Shown here piece by piece: positions 54,383 through 61,524 of a stretch of DNA of 64,000 nucleotides. A program made the translations under genes and the position numbers. Position 1 is the stretch's first letter; every line of letters begins with the position of its first letter. The stretch covers positions 1 to 64,000 of the forward strand of contig NZ_JACXAC010000005.1 of NCBI RefSeq assembly GCF_014699055.1, in the 5' to 3' direction. Under the pieces are notes generated by a model that saw only the letters and a program-made list of their open reading frames with translations, searched no databases and was not told where the DNA came from. The DNA comes from Hymenobacter armeniacus (GTDB taxonomy: Bacteria; Bacteroidota; Bacteroidia; Cytophagales; Hymenobacteraceae).

Positions 54383-54607
54383 CTAGTGGCCGCCGCCGTA
54401 GGACGGCTTGTCCAGTTCGGGCTTGTCGAGGTTGCGGTTGGGGTGGCGCTGGCCAGCGTCGAGGGCTTCTTGCTCGAGGCGGGCCTCGGTGGCCTCGTCG
54501 AGGTCGTTTACGGGCAGGTCGCCGGTGCCTTGGGGCAGGCCCTCGCCGGCGGGGGCGCCGTGGTTTTCACCGGACTGCTGGTTGGTGTTGTTGCTTTTGT
54601 ACGGCAT
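54383..54607 (-). CDS. Small hydrophilic protein
   Basis: 74 residues (MPYKSNNTNQQSGENHGAP) rich in Asn, Gly, Glu, Asp and Gln, with no hydrophobic core; likely disordered. Ends DKPELDKPSYGGGH. It lies 72 bases from the larger acidic protein gene upstream on the same strand. No family recognised; such proteins are often stress or desiccation protectants (inference). Confidence 0.55.
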   Translation of the reverse strand: MPYKSNNTNQQSGENHGAPAGEGLPQGTGDLPVNDLDEATEARLEQEALDAGQRHPNRNLDKPELDKPSYGGGH

Positions 54608-54679
54608 GATGAAGGAAGTTAGAAAGTGGAAATGGGGAAGGTTTCTTACTGTCGCTCCGGGCTGCCGACGGGCGCGGCC

Positions 54680-55180
54680 TTACTGGTCGATGGCCGTGTC
54701 GGTGGCGTTGGGGTCGTTTAGCTCGGCGTTGGTGTCGGTGCCGGTGATGGGCTGAATGGGGCGGGGCTCCATCTGGCCCATGCCCACGCGGGAGTTGGGG
54801 TTCAGCATCTCGTCCACGCCGGGGCGGCGGTCGTGCACGTCCAGCTCATCCACGGGGCGGCCCGAGGGGGCGATGGAGTCGAGGCCGTCGTCATCGGGCA
54901 GGTCCTGGTTTTCGCGGCCGGCGCGGCCCTCATCGTTCGAGCGCATGTTGTCGGGCGGGGGCGCCATGGCGTCGGCGGTTTCGTTCACGCCCAGGGCCGT
55001 TTCGCCGCCCGAGGTATCGGAGCCGAAGCCTTCCTTGCCGTCGCGGTTGCCAAAGCCGCCGCGGGCCGCTTCGTTCTTGGGCGGGTCGGCGTTGGGGATG
55101 TGGTGGCCGGCCTCCATTTCTTCGTTGGTGGTGTCGTCGTTGATGACGCGGATGGGGCGGTTGTTGGGGTCGATGGCCAT
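54680..55180 (-). CDS. Disordered acidic hydrophilic protein
   Basis: 166 residues from the ATG at 55180 (MAIDPNNRPIRVINDDTTNE), very rich in Asp, Asn, Gly and Pro with no hydrophobic stretch or Cys; likely intrinsically disordered. It sits just upstream of the 74-residue hydrophilic gene on the same strand, and the two share composition, so a joint protective role is possible. I do not recognise a family. Confidence 0.6.
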   Translation of the reverse strand: MAIDPNNRPIRVINDDTTNEEMEAGHHIPNADPPKNEAARGGFGNRDGKEGFGSDTSGGETALGVNETADAMAPPPDNMRSNDEGRAGRENQDLPDDDGLDSIAPSGRPVDELDVHDRRPGVDEMLNPNSRVGMGQMEPRPIQPITGTDTNAELNDPNATDTAIDQ

Positions 55181-55306
55181 GTGGTTAAAGGGCTGGGGTA
55201 CGAGGAAAGAAATAGCTGGGAAAAGGTGTACTTTGGATTTCCCGTTTGGGTTTTGCCTGCGCGCCCCCGGCACACCTGAACCGTGCTGTTAAATATAGCA
55301 AAAACT

Positions 55307-55561
55307 ATGTGGACTGAAATCGATAACAGCCTGTGCCGCAGCTTCCGTTTTGCCGACTTCCGCACGGCCTTCGCCTTCCTCACCGAAGTGGCCGCTGAGG
55401 CCGAGCGCCTCGACCATCACCCGTGGTTCAGCAACGAGTACAACGCGGTCGAGTTCCGCCTGCGCACCCACGACGCCGGCAACACCGTGACCCGGCGCGA
55501 CCACCGGCTGGCCGCGGCCATCGATGCCGTGGCGGCGCGGTATGCCACGCCGCCTTCTTAA
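55307..55561 (+). CDS. 4a-hydroxytetrahydrobiopterin dehydratase (pterin carbinolamine dehydratase)
   Basis: 84 residues. The family core [20 protein letters not shown] then [14 protein letters not shown] contains the paired His that bind and dehydrate the pterin. It regenerates the cofactor for aromatic amino-acid hydroxylases; no hydroxylase gene is nearby. A bacterial-type short form. Its stop overlaps the stop of the convergent DUF3592 gene by 3 bases. Confidence 0.9.
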   Translation: MWTEIDNSLCRSFRFADFRTAFAFLTEVAAEAERLDHHPWFSNEYNAVEFRLRTHDAGNTVTRRDHRLAAAIDAVAARYATPPS

Positions 55562-55992
55562 ACCGGGCCAAGCCCGGCCAGCACCATGACCACCGTCAAC
55601 AGGCTAGTAATTACCAACAACCAATGATTTTTGGTTTGGTCTAACTCCTGAATGAACAGAAAACGTCGGGGATTGGCGGCATCGTAACGCAACAAGGCGT
55701 AATCATTATCGAAAAACTCGACTTTATCAGCGAAGAACAAATGCCGCGCGTCCAAAAAACGCTCTAATCCCGCACTTTCGCCTTCAACGACCTCGCCATT
55801 CCGCGTTGTGAACCGCACTTTAGGCACATAATAACTGCCGCTTCGGCTGCGAGCTACTTCTCGCTGAGAAATGATAACGCCTTCCTGTTCTATTCCATTG
55901 CGTGAAAGCTCGGAGGCTAGCCGGATTTCGGCCAATACAGCGTATGCTACGCTACCCGGAATACAGGCAAATACAACTGCCAGCCAAGCCAT
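55558..55992 (-). CDS. DUF3592-like membrane protein
   Basis: 144 residues. TM at about 2-20 ([20 protein letters not shown]), a soluble beta-rich middle (about 35-105, [20 protein letters not shown]), and a second TM near 123-140. Resembles DUF3592. No enzymatic motif. It converges with the dehydratase gene, overlapping by 4 bases at the stops. Confidence 0.75.
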   Translation of the reverse strand: MAWLAVVFACIPGSVAYAVLAEIRLASELSRNGIEQEGVIISQREVARSRSGSYYVPKVRFTTRNGEVVEGESAGLERFLDARHLFFADKVEFFDNDYALLRYDAANPRRFLFIQELDQTKNHWLLVITSLLTVVMVLAGLGPV

Positions 55993-56103
55993 GGTTTATC
56001 AACAAAAGGGAAATACGCCTGCTTTTCTCGGCGACAAGATACCGGCGTAGCTGGTTTAATGCCGGGGCGGCTTTCAAAGCGGCGTACGGTTTGGCCAGCT
56101 ACG

Positions 56104-56111
56104 TACCTTTG
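56104..56111 (+). promoter_or_regulatory. -7 box directly before rsmI
   Basis: TACCTTTG ends 4 bases before the rsmI ATG at 56116. The only TTTG nearby (56090-56093) is too close to serve as -33, so only the -7 element is supported. Implies a leaderless mRNA. Confidence 0.45.
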
Positions 56112-56115
56112 CCTC

Positions 56116-56886
56116 ATGCCCAACACGGTTCTGTACCTCGTGCCCACGCCCATCGGCAATTTGGAAGACATCACCCTGCGCGCCATCCGCGTGCTGGGCG
56201 AAGTGGGCACGGTGCTCTGCGAAGACACCCGCACCAGCGGCCGCCTCATGCAGCACCTGGGCCTGAAAAAGCCACTCCTCTCCTACCACCTGCACAACGA
56301 GCACCAGCAGGTGCCGCGCCTGCTGGCCCGCCTGGAGCAGGGCGAGACCATGGCCTTGGTTTCGGACGCCGGCACGCCCGGAATTTCCGACCCCGGCTTT
56401 TTGTTGGTGCGCGAGTGCTTGGCCAAAGGCCTGGGCGTGGAGTGCCTGCCCGGCCCCACGGCCTTCGTGCCGGCCCTGCTCAAGTCGGGCTTTGGGGCCG
56501 AGCGGTTTACGTTTGAAGGGTTTTTGCCGGTGAAGAAAGGCCGACAGACGCGCCTGCAGCAACTCGCCGCCGAAACCCGCACCATGATTTTTTACGAGTC
56601 GCCGCACCGCATCGTCAAAACCCTGGGCCAGCTGGCCGAGGTGCTGGGCCCCGAGCGGCCGGCGTCGGTTAGCCGCGAATTGACCAAATTGTTTGAAGAA
56701 ACCGTGACCGGCACGCTGGCCAGCCTGGAGGCTGACTTCGCGGCCCGGCCCAGCATTAAAGGAGAAATTGTCGTTGTCGTCGAAGGAAATCTTGCCCCGC
56801 CCGCCCGCGAGCCCCGCCCCGGCCGCGAAGACCGAACCCGCTGCCCCGACGACGATGCCGACGACGACATCGACGGCCAGGACTAG
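56116..56886 (+). CDS. rsmI: 16S rRNA 2'-O-ribose C1402 methyltransferase
   Basis: 256 residues from the ATG at 56116. Signature LYLVPTPIGNLEDITLRAI and CEDTRTSGRLM, then ALVSDAGTPGISDPGFLLV and LPGPTAFVPALL, typical of the RsmI (tetrapyrrole-methylase-like) fold. It methylates C1402 of 16S rRNA. The C-terminal tail is Asp/Arg-rich (RCPDDDADDDIDGQD) and overlaps the start of lnt by 32 bases in another frame. Confidence 0.95.
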   Translation: MPNTVLYLVPTPIGNLEDITLRAIRVLGEVGTVLCEDTRTSGRLMQHLGLKKPLLSYHLHNEHQQVPRLLARLEQGETMALVSDAGTPGISDPGFLLVRECLAKGLGVECLPGPTAFVPALLKSGFGAERFTFEGFLPVKKGRQTRLQQLAAETRTMIFYESPHRIVKTLGQLAEVLGPERPASVSRELTKLFEETVTGTLASLEADFAARPSIKGEIVVVVEGNLAPPAREPRPGREDRTRCPDDDADDDIDGQD

Positions 56887-58528
56887 CGGCCTGTTCCGCC
56901 TGCGCACGCCGGTGCTCGCCGTGTTGGGCGCCCTGTTGCTGAGCGGCGGCTGGGCGCCGTGGCCCACCGCCTGGCTGGTGCCGCTGCTGTTCGTTGGCTG
57001 GCTGCCCTACCTCGTCATGGAGCGCAAGCTCACGCTGGAAGGCGCCCGCAAAGGCCGCGTGTTTGCCAGCACCTACCTGATGCTGGTGCTCTGGAACGCC
57101 CTCACCACTTGGTGGGTAAGCTACGCGCAGCTGGCCGCCGGCATTGCCGCCGTGGTGCTGAACGCGCTGCTCATGTGCCTGCCCCTCATGGCCTTCCGCC
57201 AAACCAAGAAGCGCCTGGGCAGCCGCTGGGGCTACCTTTCGCTGCCGGTATACTGGATAGCGTTTGAGCAATTACACCTACACTGGGATATCACCTGGCC
57301 CTGGCTCACGCTGGGCAACGGCTTCGCCGCAGCGCCGCAGTGGGTGCAGTGGTACGAGTACACCGGGTTTCTGGGCGGCTCGGTGTGGGTGTGGGCGGTG
57401 AATCTGCTAGCGTTCTGGGCGTGGTTCGGCCGGGGCGGCGTGAGCCCCTGGGCGGTGGATGGCCCTGCCCGCTTCCGCTGGGCCGCGCCGGTACTGGCCG
57501 TGGCCGTGCCGCTGTTCATTTCCACGCTCATCGGCCGCAGCTATGTGGCAAAAGGCCCCACGGCCGAAGTGGTGGTGGTGCAGCCCAACCTCGACCCCTA
57601 CGTGGAGAAGTTTGAAGGCGGCCCGCAGTTTGTGCCCTACGACGAGCAGCTGACGCGCCTGATGAGCATCTCGGACCAGAAGCTCACGCCCGAAACCAAG
57701 CTCATTCTCTGGCCCGAAACGGCGCTGGAGGAAGCGTACTGGGAAAACACCATAGAAAGCCACCCCAAAATCCGGCGCGTGCGTGCTTGGCTGGCGCGGC
57801 ACCCCGGCGTGGCATTGCTCACGGGCATCACCACCGTCACCTCCTACCCTAGCCAGGCCGCGGCCAGCGAAACCGCTCGCTACCGCGACGACCTGGGCTA
57901 CTACGATTACAACAACGCCGCCGCTTACTTCGCCGACGCCGCCGCGCCGGTGGCCCTCTACCACAAGTCGCGGCTGGTGCCCGGCGTAGAAAAGATTCCG
58001 CCCATCCTCAGCAGCGTGCTCAAGAACATTGATTTGGGCGGTTTTGTGGGTTCTTATGGCAGCCAGACCGAGCGTACCGTGTTTGCAGCGCCAGCCAGCG
58101 CGCCGGCGCTGCGGGTGGCGCCGGTCATTTGCTACGAGTCCATCTACGGCGACTTTCTAGGCGAATACGCCCGCAACGGCGCCACGCTGCTGGGCCTCGT
58201 CACCAACGATGCGTGGTGGCACGACTCGCCCGGCTACCGCCAGCTGCTGAGCTACGGCCAACTGCGCTGCATCGAGACGCGCCGCGACTTGGCCCGCTCG
58301 GCCAACACGGGCTTCACCGGCTTCATCAACCAGAAAGGCGAAATCACGCAACGCGAGCCGGCCTGGATTCCCACGGCCAGCCGCGCCGCCGTGCATCTTA
58401 ATACGGAGACGACGTTCTACGTCCGCTTCGGCGAGCTGATTGGGCGCGGCGCGCAGATTGCGGCGGTGCTGCTATTGGTGGTGGCCGTGGTGGTGGTGGG
58501 CTGGCGTCGGAAACGGCTGGCGGTGTAG
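56855..58528 (+). CDS. lnt: Apolipoprotein N-acyltransferase
   Basis: 557 residues from the ATG at 56855; a TTG start at 56768 is possible but adds only a Pro/Ala-rich stretch. Five to seven TMs in the first 220 residues, then the nitrilase-like periplasmic domain. The catalytic triad is visible: Glu in LILWPETALEE, Lys in YHKSRLVPG, and Cys in PVICYESIYG. It transfers the third acyl chain onto lipoproteins. It overlaps rsmI by 32 bases; its stop TAG is the outer GTAG of the repeat at 58525-58645. Confidence 0.95.
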   Translation: MPTTTSTARTSGLFRLRTPVLAVLGALLLSGGWAPWPTAWLVPLLFVGWLPYLVMERKLTLEGARKGRVFASTYLMLVLWNALTTWWVSYAQLAAGIAAVVLNALLMCLPLMAFRQTKKRLGSRWGYLSLPVYWIAFEQLHLHWDITWPWLTLGNGFAAAPQWVQWYEYTGFLGGSVWVWAVNLLAFWAWFGRGGVSPWAVDGPARFRWAAPVLAVAVPLFISTLIGRSYVAKGPTAEVVVVQPNLDPYVEKFEGGPQFVPYDEQLTRLMSISDQKLTPETKLILWPETALEEAYWENTIESHPKIRRVRAWLARHPGVALLTGITTVTSYPSQAAASETARYRDDLGYYDYNNAAAYFADAAAPVALYHKSRLVPGVEKIPPILSSVLKNIDLGGFVGSYGSQTERTVFAAPASAPALRVAPVICYESIYGDFLGEYARNGATLLGLVTNDAWWHDSPGYRQLLSYGQLRCIETRRDLARSANTGFTGFINQKGEITQREPAWIPTASRAAVHLNTETTFYVRFGELIGRGAQIAAVLLLVVAVVVVGWRRKRLAV

Positions 58529-58645
58529 AGACGCGACACTTCGCGTCTCCGCGTTGAACGGCTGGCAACTTTGCCCTGTCACCAACAAAGGCGCTTTTTA
58601 ACAACATCAGCAACGATGTAGAGACGCGAAGTGTCGCGTCTCTAC
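58525..58645. repeat. REPIN-like inverted repeat, family C (25-bp perfect arms)
   Basis: gtagagacgcgacacttcg... (58525-58549) and its perfect inverse (58621-58645). The right end is a further 17-bp hairpin around acgatgtagagacgcga-agtg. Its first GTAG contains the lnt stop codon. Confidence 0.93.
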
Positions 58646-58664
58646 ATCGTTCTAAACTTTACTC

Positions 58665-59471
58665 ATGACGTCTCCCGACCTCACCCAGCTTTCCCACGAC
58701 GTGGCGGCCCTGTGCCGCCGCACCGCCGAGTTCATCCGCCAGGAAGCGGCCACTTTCGACCGCGCCAAAATTGAGCACAAAGGCCTGCACGACCTCGTGA
58801 GCTACGTGGACCAGGAAACCGAGCGCCGCCTCGTGGCCGGCCTGCGTGAGCTGCTGCCCACGGCCGGCTTCATCACCGAAGAAGGCACGGCCGGCCCCGA
58901 CTCGCAGGCCGAAGAGTTTACCTGGATAATCGACCCGCTCGACGGCACCACCAACTTTGTGCACGGCCTGCCGGTGTACTCCATCAGCGTGGGGCTGCTG
59001 CACGGCACGGAGCTGGCCGTGGGCGTGGTGCACGAGGTGAGCCGCGACGAAAGCTTCCGGGCCGTGCGCGGCGGCGGGGCTTTTTGCAACGACCAGCCCA
59101 TTCGCGTCACCGACATTTCCGATTTGCACAGCTCGCTCATTGCCACAGGCTTTCCTTACAAAGACTTTGGCAAGATGGAGCCCTTCCTGCAGATACTCGG
59201 CGCCTTCATGAGCCGCAGCCACGGCGTGCGCCGCCTGGGCTCGGCCGCCGTCGACCTAGCCTACGTGGCCGCCGGGCGCTGCGAAGCGTTTTTTGAGTTC
59301 AACCTGAATTCGTACGACGTGGCGGCGGGCATCCTGCTGGTGCGCGAGGCCGGCGGCCACGTCACGCAGTTTCTCACCGATGGCGACCCGCTGTTTGGGC
59401 GCGAGGTGGTGGCCAGCAACGGCCACCTGCACGCGCAGGTGCAGGCCGTCATTGGCGAATTCTGGAAGTAG
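58665..59471 (+). CDS. Inositol monophosphatase family protein
   Basis: 268 residues. The three-metal site is clear: ITEEGT (Glu-Glu), WIIDPLDGTTNFVHGLPVYS, and the C-terminal NSYDVAAGILLVREAGG with the Asp that binds the third metal. Family members dephosphorylate inositol-1-phosphate or related sugar phosphates; the substrate is uncertain. Typical length. The last base of its stop TAG is the first base of the repeat at 59471-59562. Confidence 0.92.
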   Translation: MTSPDLTQLSHDVAALCRRTAEFIRQEAATFDRAKIEHKGLHDLVSYVDQETERRLVAGLRELLPTAGFITEEGTAGPDSQAEEFTWIIDPLDGTTNFVHGLPVYSISVGLLHGTELAVGVVHEVSRDESFRAVRGGGAFCNDQPIRVTDISDLHSSLIATGFPYKDFGKMEPFLQILGAFMSRSHGVRRLGSAAVDLAYVAAGRCEAFFEFNLNSYDVAAGILLVREAGGHVTQFLTDGDPLFGREVVASNGHLHAQVQAVIGEFWK

Positions 59472-59562
59472 CGCTGCGTACCCCCAAGCTGTGCTTGGGC
59501 CCAAACGTGAAACGTGTGGTAATGTGCGGCGGGCCCAAGCACAGCTTGGGGGTACGCAGCGC
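59471..59562. repeat. Long hairpin repeat, family G (32-bp perfect arms)
   Basis: gcgctgcgtacccccaagct... (59471-59502) and its perfect inverse (59531-59562). Each arm has an inner hairpin (cccaagc-tgt-gcttggg). Adjacent to the IMPase stop codon. Confidence 0.9.
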
Positions 59563-59599
59563 CCGCAAACTTTTCCTTTTCCAGCTTAGTTCTCCTCTC

Positions 59600-59818
59600 A
59601 TGCTCCTCGCCCTCACCTCCGTCGAAATCCAGTATTTCCTGATTGGCGCGCTCTTCGTGGCGGCGGCGTTCTACGTGGGCCGCATTTTTTGGCGGGCGTT
59701 TTTCAGCAAATCGGCCGCCGGCTGCGCCAAGGGCTGCGGCGGCGCCTGCGGGCAGCTCGACGTCGACCGCCTGCAGGCCACCATCGAGGCCCGGGCCAGC
59801 GCCCACAACGGCCGCTGA
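59600..59818 (+). CDS. FeoB-associated Cys-rich membrane protein
   Basis: 72 residues from the ATG at 59600. One TM (EIQYFLIGALFVAAAFYVGR), then the Cys motif SAAGCAKGCGGACGQL, typical of the small membrane proteins often encoded next to feoB. No feoB is in the window. A possible role in iron transport or metal binding at the membrane. Ended by the terminator at 59864-59901. Confidence 0.75.
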   Translation: MLLALTSVEIQYFLIGALFVAAAFYVGRIFWRAFFSKSAAGCAKGCGGACGQLDVDRLQATIEARASAHNGR

Positions 59819-59863
59819 CGGTTCAGCCCAGCGCTTTAATTTCTTTCTAACTTTCGAATAACC

Positions 59864-59901
59864 CGTCCCCGCCCCGGCTCCGTATAGCCGAAGCGGGGAC
59901 G
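59864..59901 (+). terminator. Intrinsic terminator after the Cys-rich membrane gene
   Basis: cgtccccgc (59864-59872) pairs with gcggggacg (59893-59901), plus an inner cggct/agccg stem, followed by cctgtttta. It lies 45 bases after the stop. Confidence 0.8.
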
Positions 59902-59952
59902 CCTGTTTTAGCCCCCTTCGCACATTCTTTCATTACCCAAACACCCCCAGCC

Positions 59953-60294
59953 ATGCAGGACAAAGAAGAAGAACGGTCGCTTGTAAATGTTGAGAACAAG
60001 CTGACCAAGGACGGCTTCACCCAGGATTTCAACGTCGTGGATGGCCGCCTGCAAACCATTGGCAGCGACTCGAACAAGAGCTACGCCCCCGACGAAGTAA
60101 CCATTGTGGATTTCTACCGCTTCGAAGGCGAAAGCAACCCCGACGACATGTCCATCCTCTACGCCATCGAAGCCAACGACGGCGTGCGCGGCACCATTTC
60201 CTCGGCCTACGGCGTGTACGCCGACAGCGACACCGACGAGTTCCTCAAGCAAGTAGAGGACCTGGGCAAAAACCTGATGAAAGGCCACAAATAG
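59953..60294 (+). CDS. Small cytoplasmic protein often annotated as phosphoribosylpyrophosphate synthetase
   Basis: 113 residues, acidic (pattern VDFYRFEGESNPDDMSILYA and SAYGVYADSDTDEFLKQV). Short Bacteroidota proteins with this pattern are commonly labelled phosphoribosylpyrophosphate synthetase, but this one is far too short for a PRPP synthetase and lacks its PRPP-binding motif, so the label is probably wrong. Function unknown. Converges with the radical SAM gene across a hairpin at 60316-60371. Confidence 0.7.
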   Translation: MQDKEEERSLVNVENKLTKDGFTQDFNVVDGRLQTIGSDSNKSYAPDEVTIVDFYRFEGESNPDDMSILYAIEANDGVRGTISSAYGVYADSDTDEFLKQVEDLGKNLMKGHK

Positions 60295-60315
60295 GCCGGT
60301 TAGCCCTTTGCCAAT

Positions 60316-60371
60316 ACCTGAACAGCCGTTCTACCGGCCCCATTGCGGGCCGGCAGAACGGCTGTTCAGGT
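60316..60371. terminator. Large stem-loop between convergent genes
   Basis: acctgaacagccgttct and ccggccc pair with gggccgg and agaacggctgttcaggt (one mismatch), loop cattgc. No long T-run, so termination may be weak; it may act mainly as an mRNA end stabiliser. Confidence 0.7.
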
Positions 60372-60379
60372 ACCGGGCC

Positions 60380-61399
60380 CTAGCCCCACACCTTGGTACC
60401 TTCCGAGCAGTTGCGGCACATCTCAATCTGGTCGCGGCCCTTGAGTAAGCTGCTGCGGAAGTGCTGGTACTTGGGGCCGCGCCAGAGCTGGGCGAAGGTT
60501 TCGGTTTTGAGGTCGCCCTGGCGGTATTCGGCGTCCTTGTCGAAACAGCAAGGAACCACCAGCCCGTCCCAGGTGATGACGCAGCTGTGCCACATTTTCC
60601 AGCAATGGTCCACGAGCTTGTTTTTCAGGCTCCAGGTGCCGTTGCCGTTGTTCTGGTAGCGCGAATAGTAGTCGATGGTGGGAATGAGCGGCGAACCCTG
60701 CGCGTGGTCGTAAATCTGGGCGGTTTTGAACCACACATCATCCACGCCCAAGGCCTGTGCGAGCTCCTTGGCATCGTCTATCTGGTGTTCGTTGGGCCGC
60801 ACCACCAGAAACTGGAAGATGACGCGCGGCGTGCTCGACTTCAGCTCCTTGCGCCACTTCACTATGTTGCGCGTGCCTTCCAATACCTTTTCCAGCTTGC
60901 CGCCCACCCGATACTGCTGGTACACGTCCTGCGTGGTGCCGTCCAGAGAGATAATGAGGCGGTCGAGGCCGCTTTCCACCGTTTTGCGGGCGTTCTGGTC
61001 GTTCAGGTAGTGGGCGTTGGTGCTGGTGGCGGTGTAGATGCCTTTGTCGGCCGCGTACTTCACCAGCTCCAGGAACTGCGGGTGCAGGTAGGGCTCGCCC
61101 TGAAAATAAAAAATCAGGTACCACAACCGGCTGGCCACCTCGTCGATGGTGCGCTTGAACAGGTCGCCCTGCAGCATGCCCGTGGGCCGCGTGAAGGAGC
61201 GCAGGCCGCTGGGGCACTCCGGGCAGCGCAGGTTGCAGCTGGTGGTGGGCTCAAAGCTCAGCGCCATGGGCAGGCCGCGCAGCCGGGCCTTGCCCGTGAA
61301 TTTGCTCAGGATGTAGGAGCCCACCACCTGCGCGGTATTCCACACGCGCAACGGCGTGGCTTTGGAAAGGAGGTTGAGGCTGTCGTTGAGCGTGGACAT
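60380..61399 (-). CDS. Radical SAM/SPASM domain enzyme
   Basis: 339 residues. The radical SAM cluster motif TTSCNLRCPECPSGLRSF (C-x3-C-x2-C) is near residue 55. The C-terminal SPASM region has Cys-rich segments (CWKMWHSCVITW; VPCCFDKDAE; MCRNCSEG) for auxiliary Fe-S clusters. Such enzymes modify peptides or act in cofactor and sugar maturation; no precursor peptide gene is obvious nearby. Substrate unknown. The inverted repeat at 61419 lies just upstream. Confidence 0.9.
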   Translation of the reverse strand: MSTLNDSLNLLSKATPLRVWNTAQVVGSYILSKFTGKARLRGLPMALSFEPTTSCNLRCPECPSGLRSFTRPTGMLQGDLFKRTIDEVASRLWYLIFYFQGEPYLHPQFLELVKYAADKGIYTATSTNAHYLNDQNARKTVESGLDRLIISLDGTTQDVYQQYRVGGKLEKVLEGTRNIVKWRKELKSSTPRVIFQFLVVRPNEHQIDDAKELAQALGVDDVWFKTAQIYDHAQGSPLIPTIDYYSRYQNNGNGTWSLKNKLVDHCWKMWHSCVITWDGLVVPCCFDKDAEYRQGDLKTETFAQLWRGPKYQHFRSSLLKGRDQIEMCRNCSEGTKVWG

Positions 61400-61418
61400 G
61401 AAGCGGGGAGCTAAAAGC

Positions 61419-61501
61419 AGTAGCGCGAACTTGGCAGTTTGCGTCCGTGGGGCAAGCCGGTTGGCCGGTGCCGGGACGCGAACTACAAAGTTCGCGCTAC
61501 T
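61419..61501. repeat. Inverted repeat, family H
   Basis: agtagcgcgaactt (61419-61432) pairs perfectly with 61488-61501, and about 17 further bases pair with three mismatches (cttggcagtttgcgtcc with the inverse of gggacgcgaactacaaag). It lies between the radical SAM start and the thioredoxin-like stop. Confidence 0.75.
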
Positions 61502-61524
61502 TAAGTTACGCCGGGCGGCGCGGG

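Noticed and set aside
56768..56854. TTG start for lnt at 56768
   Set aside because: It would only add a Pro/Ala-rich tail shared with the rsmI frame; the ATG at 56855 is followed directly by the first TM.
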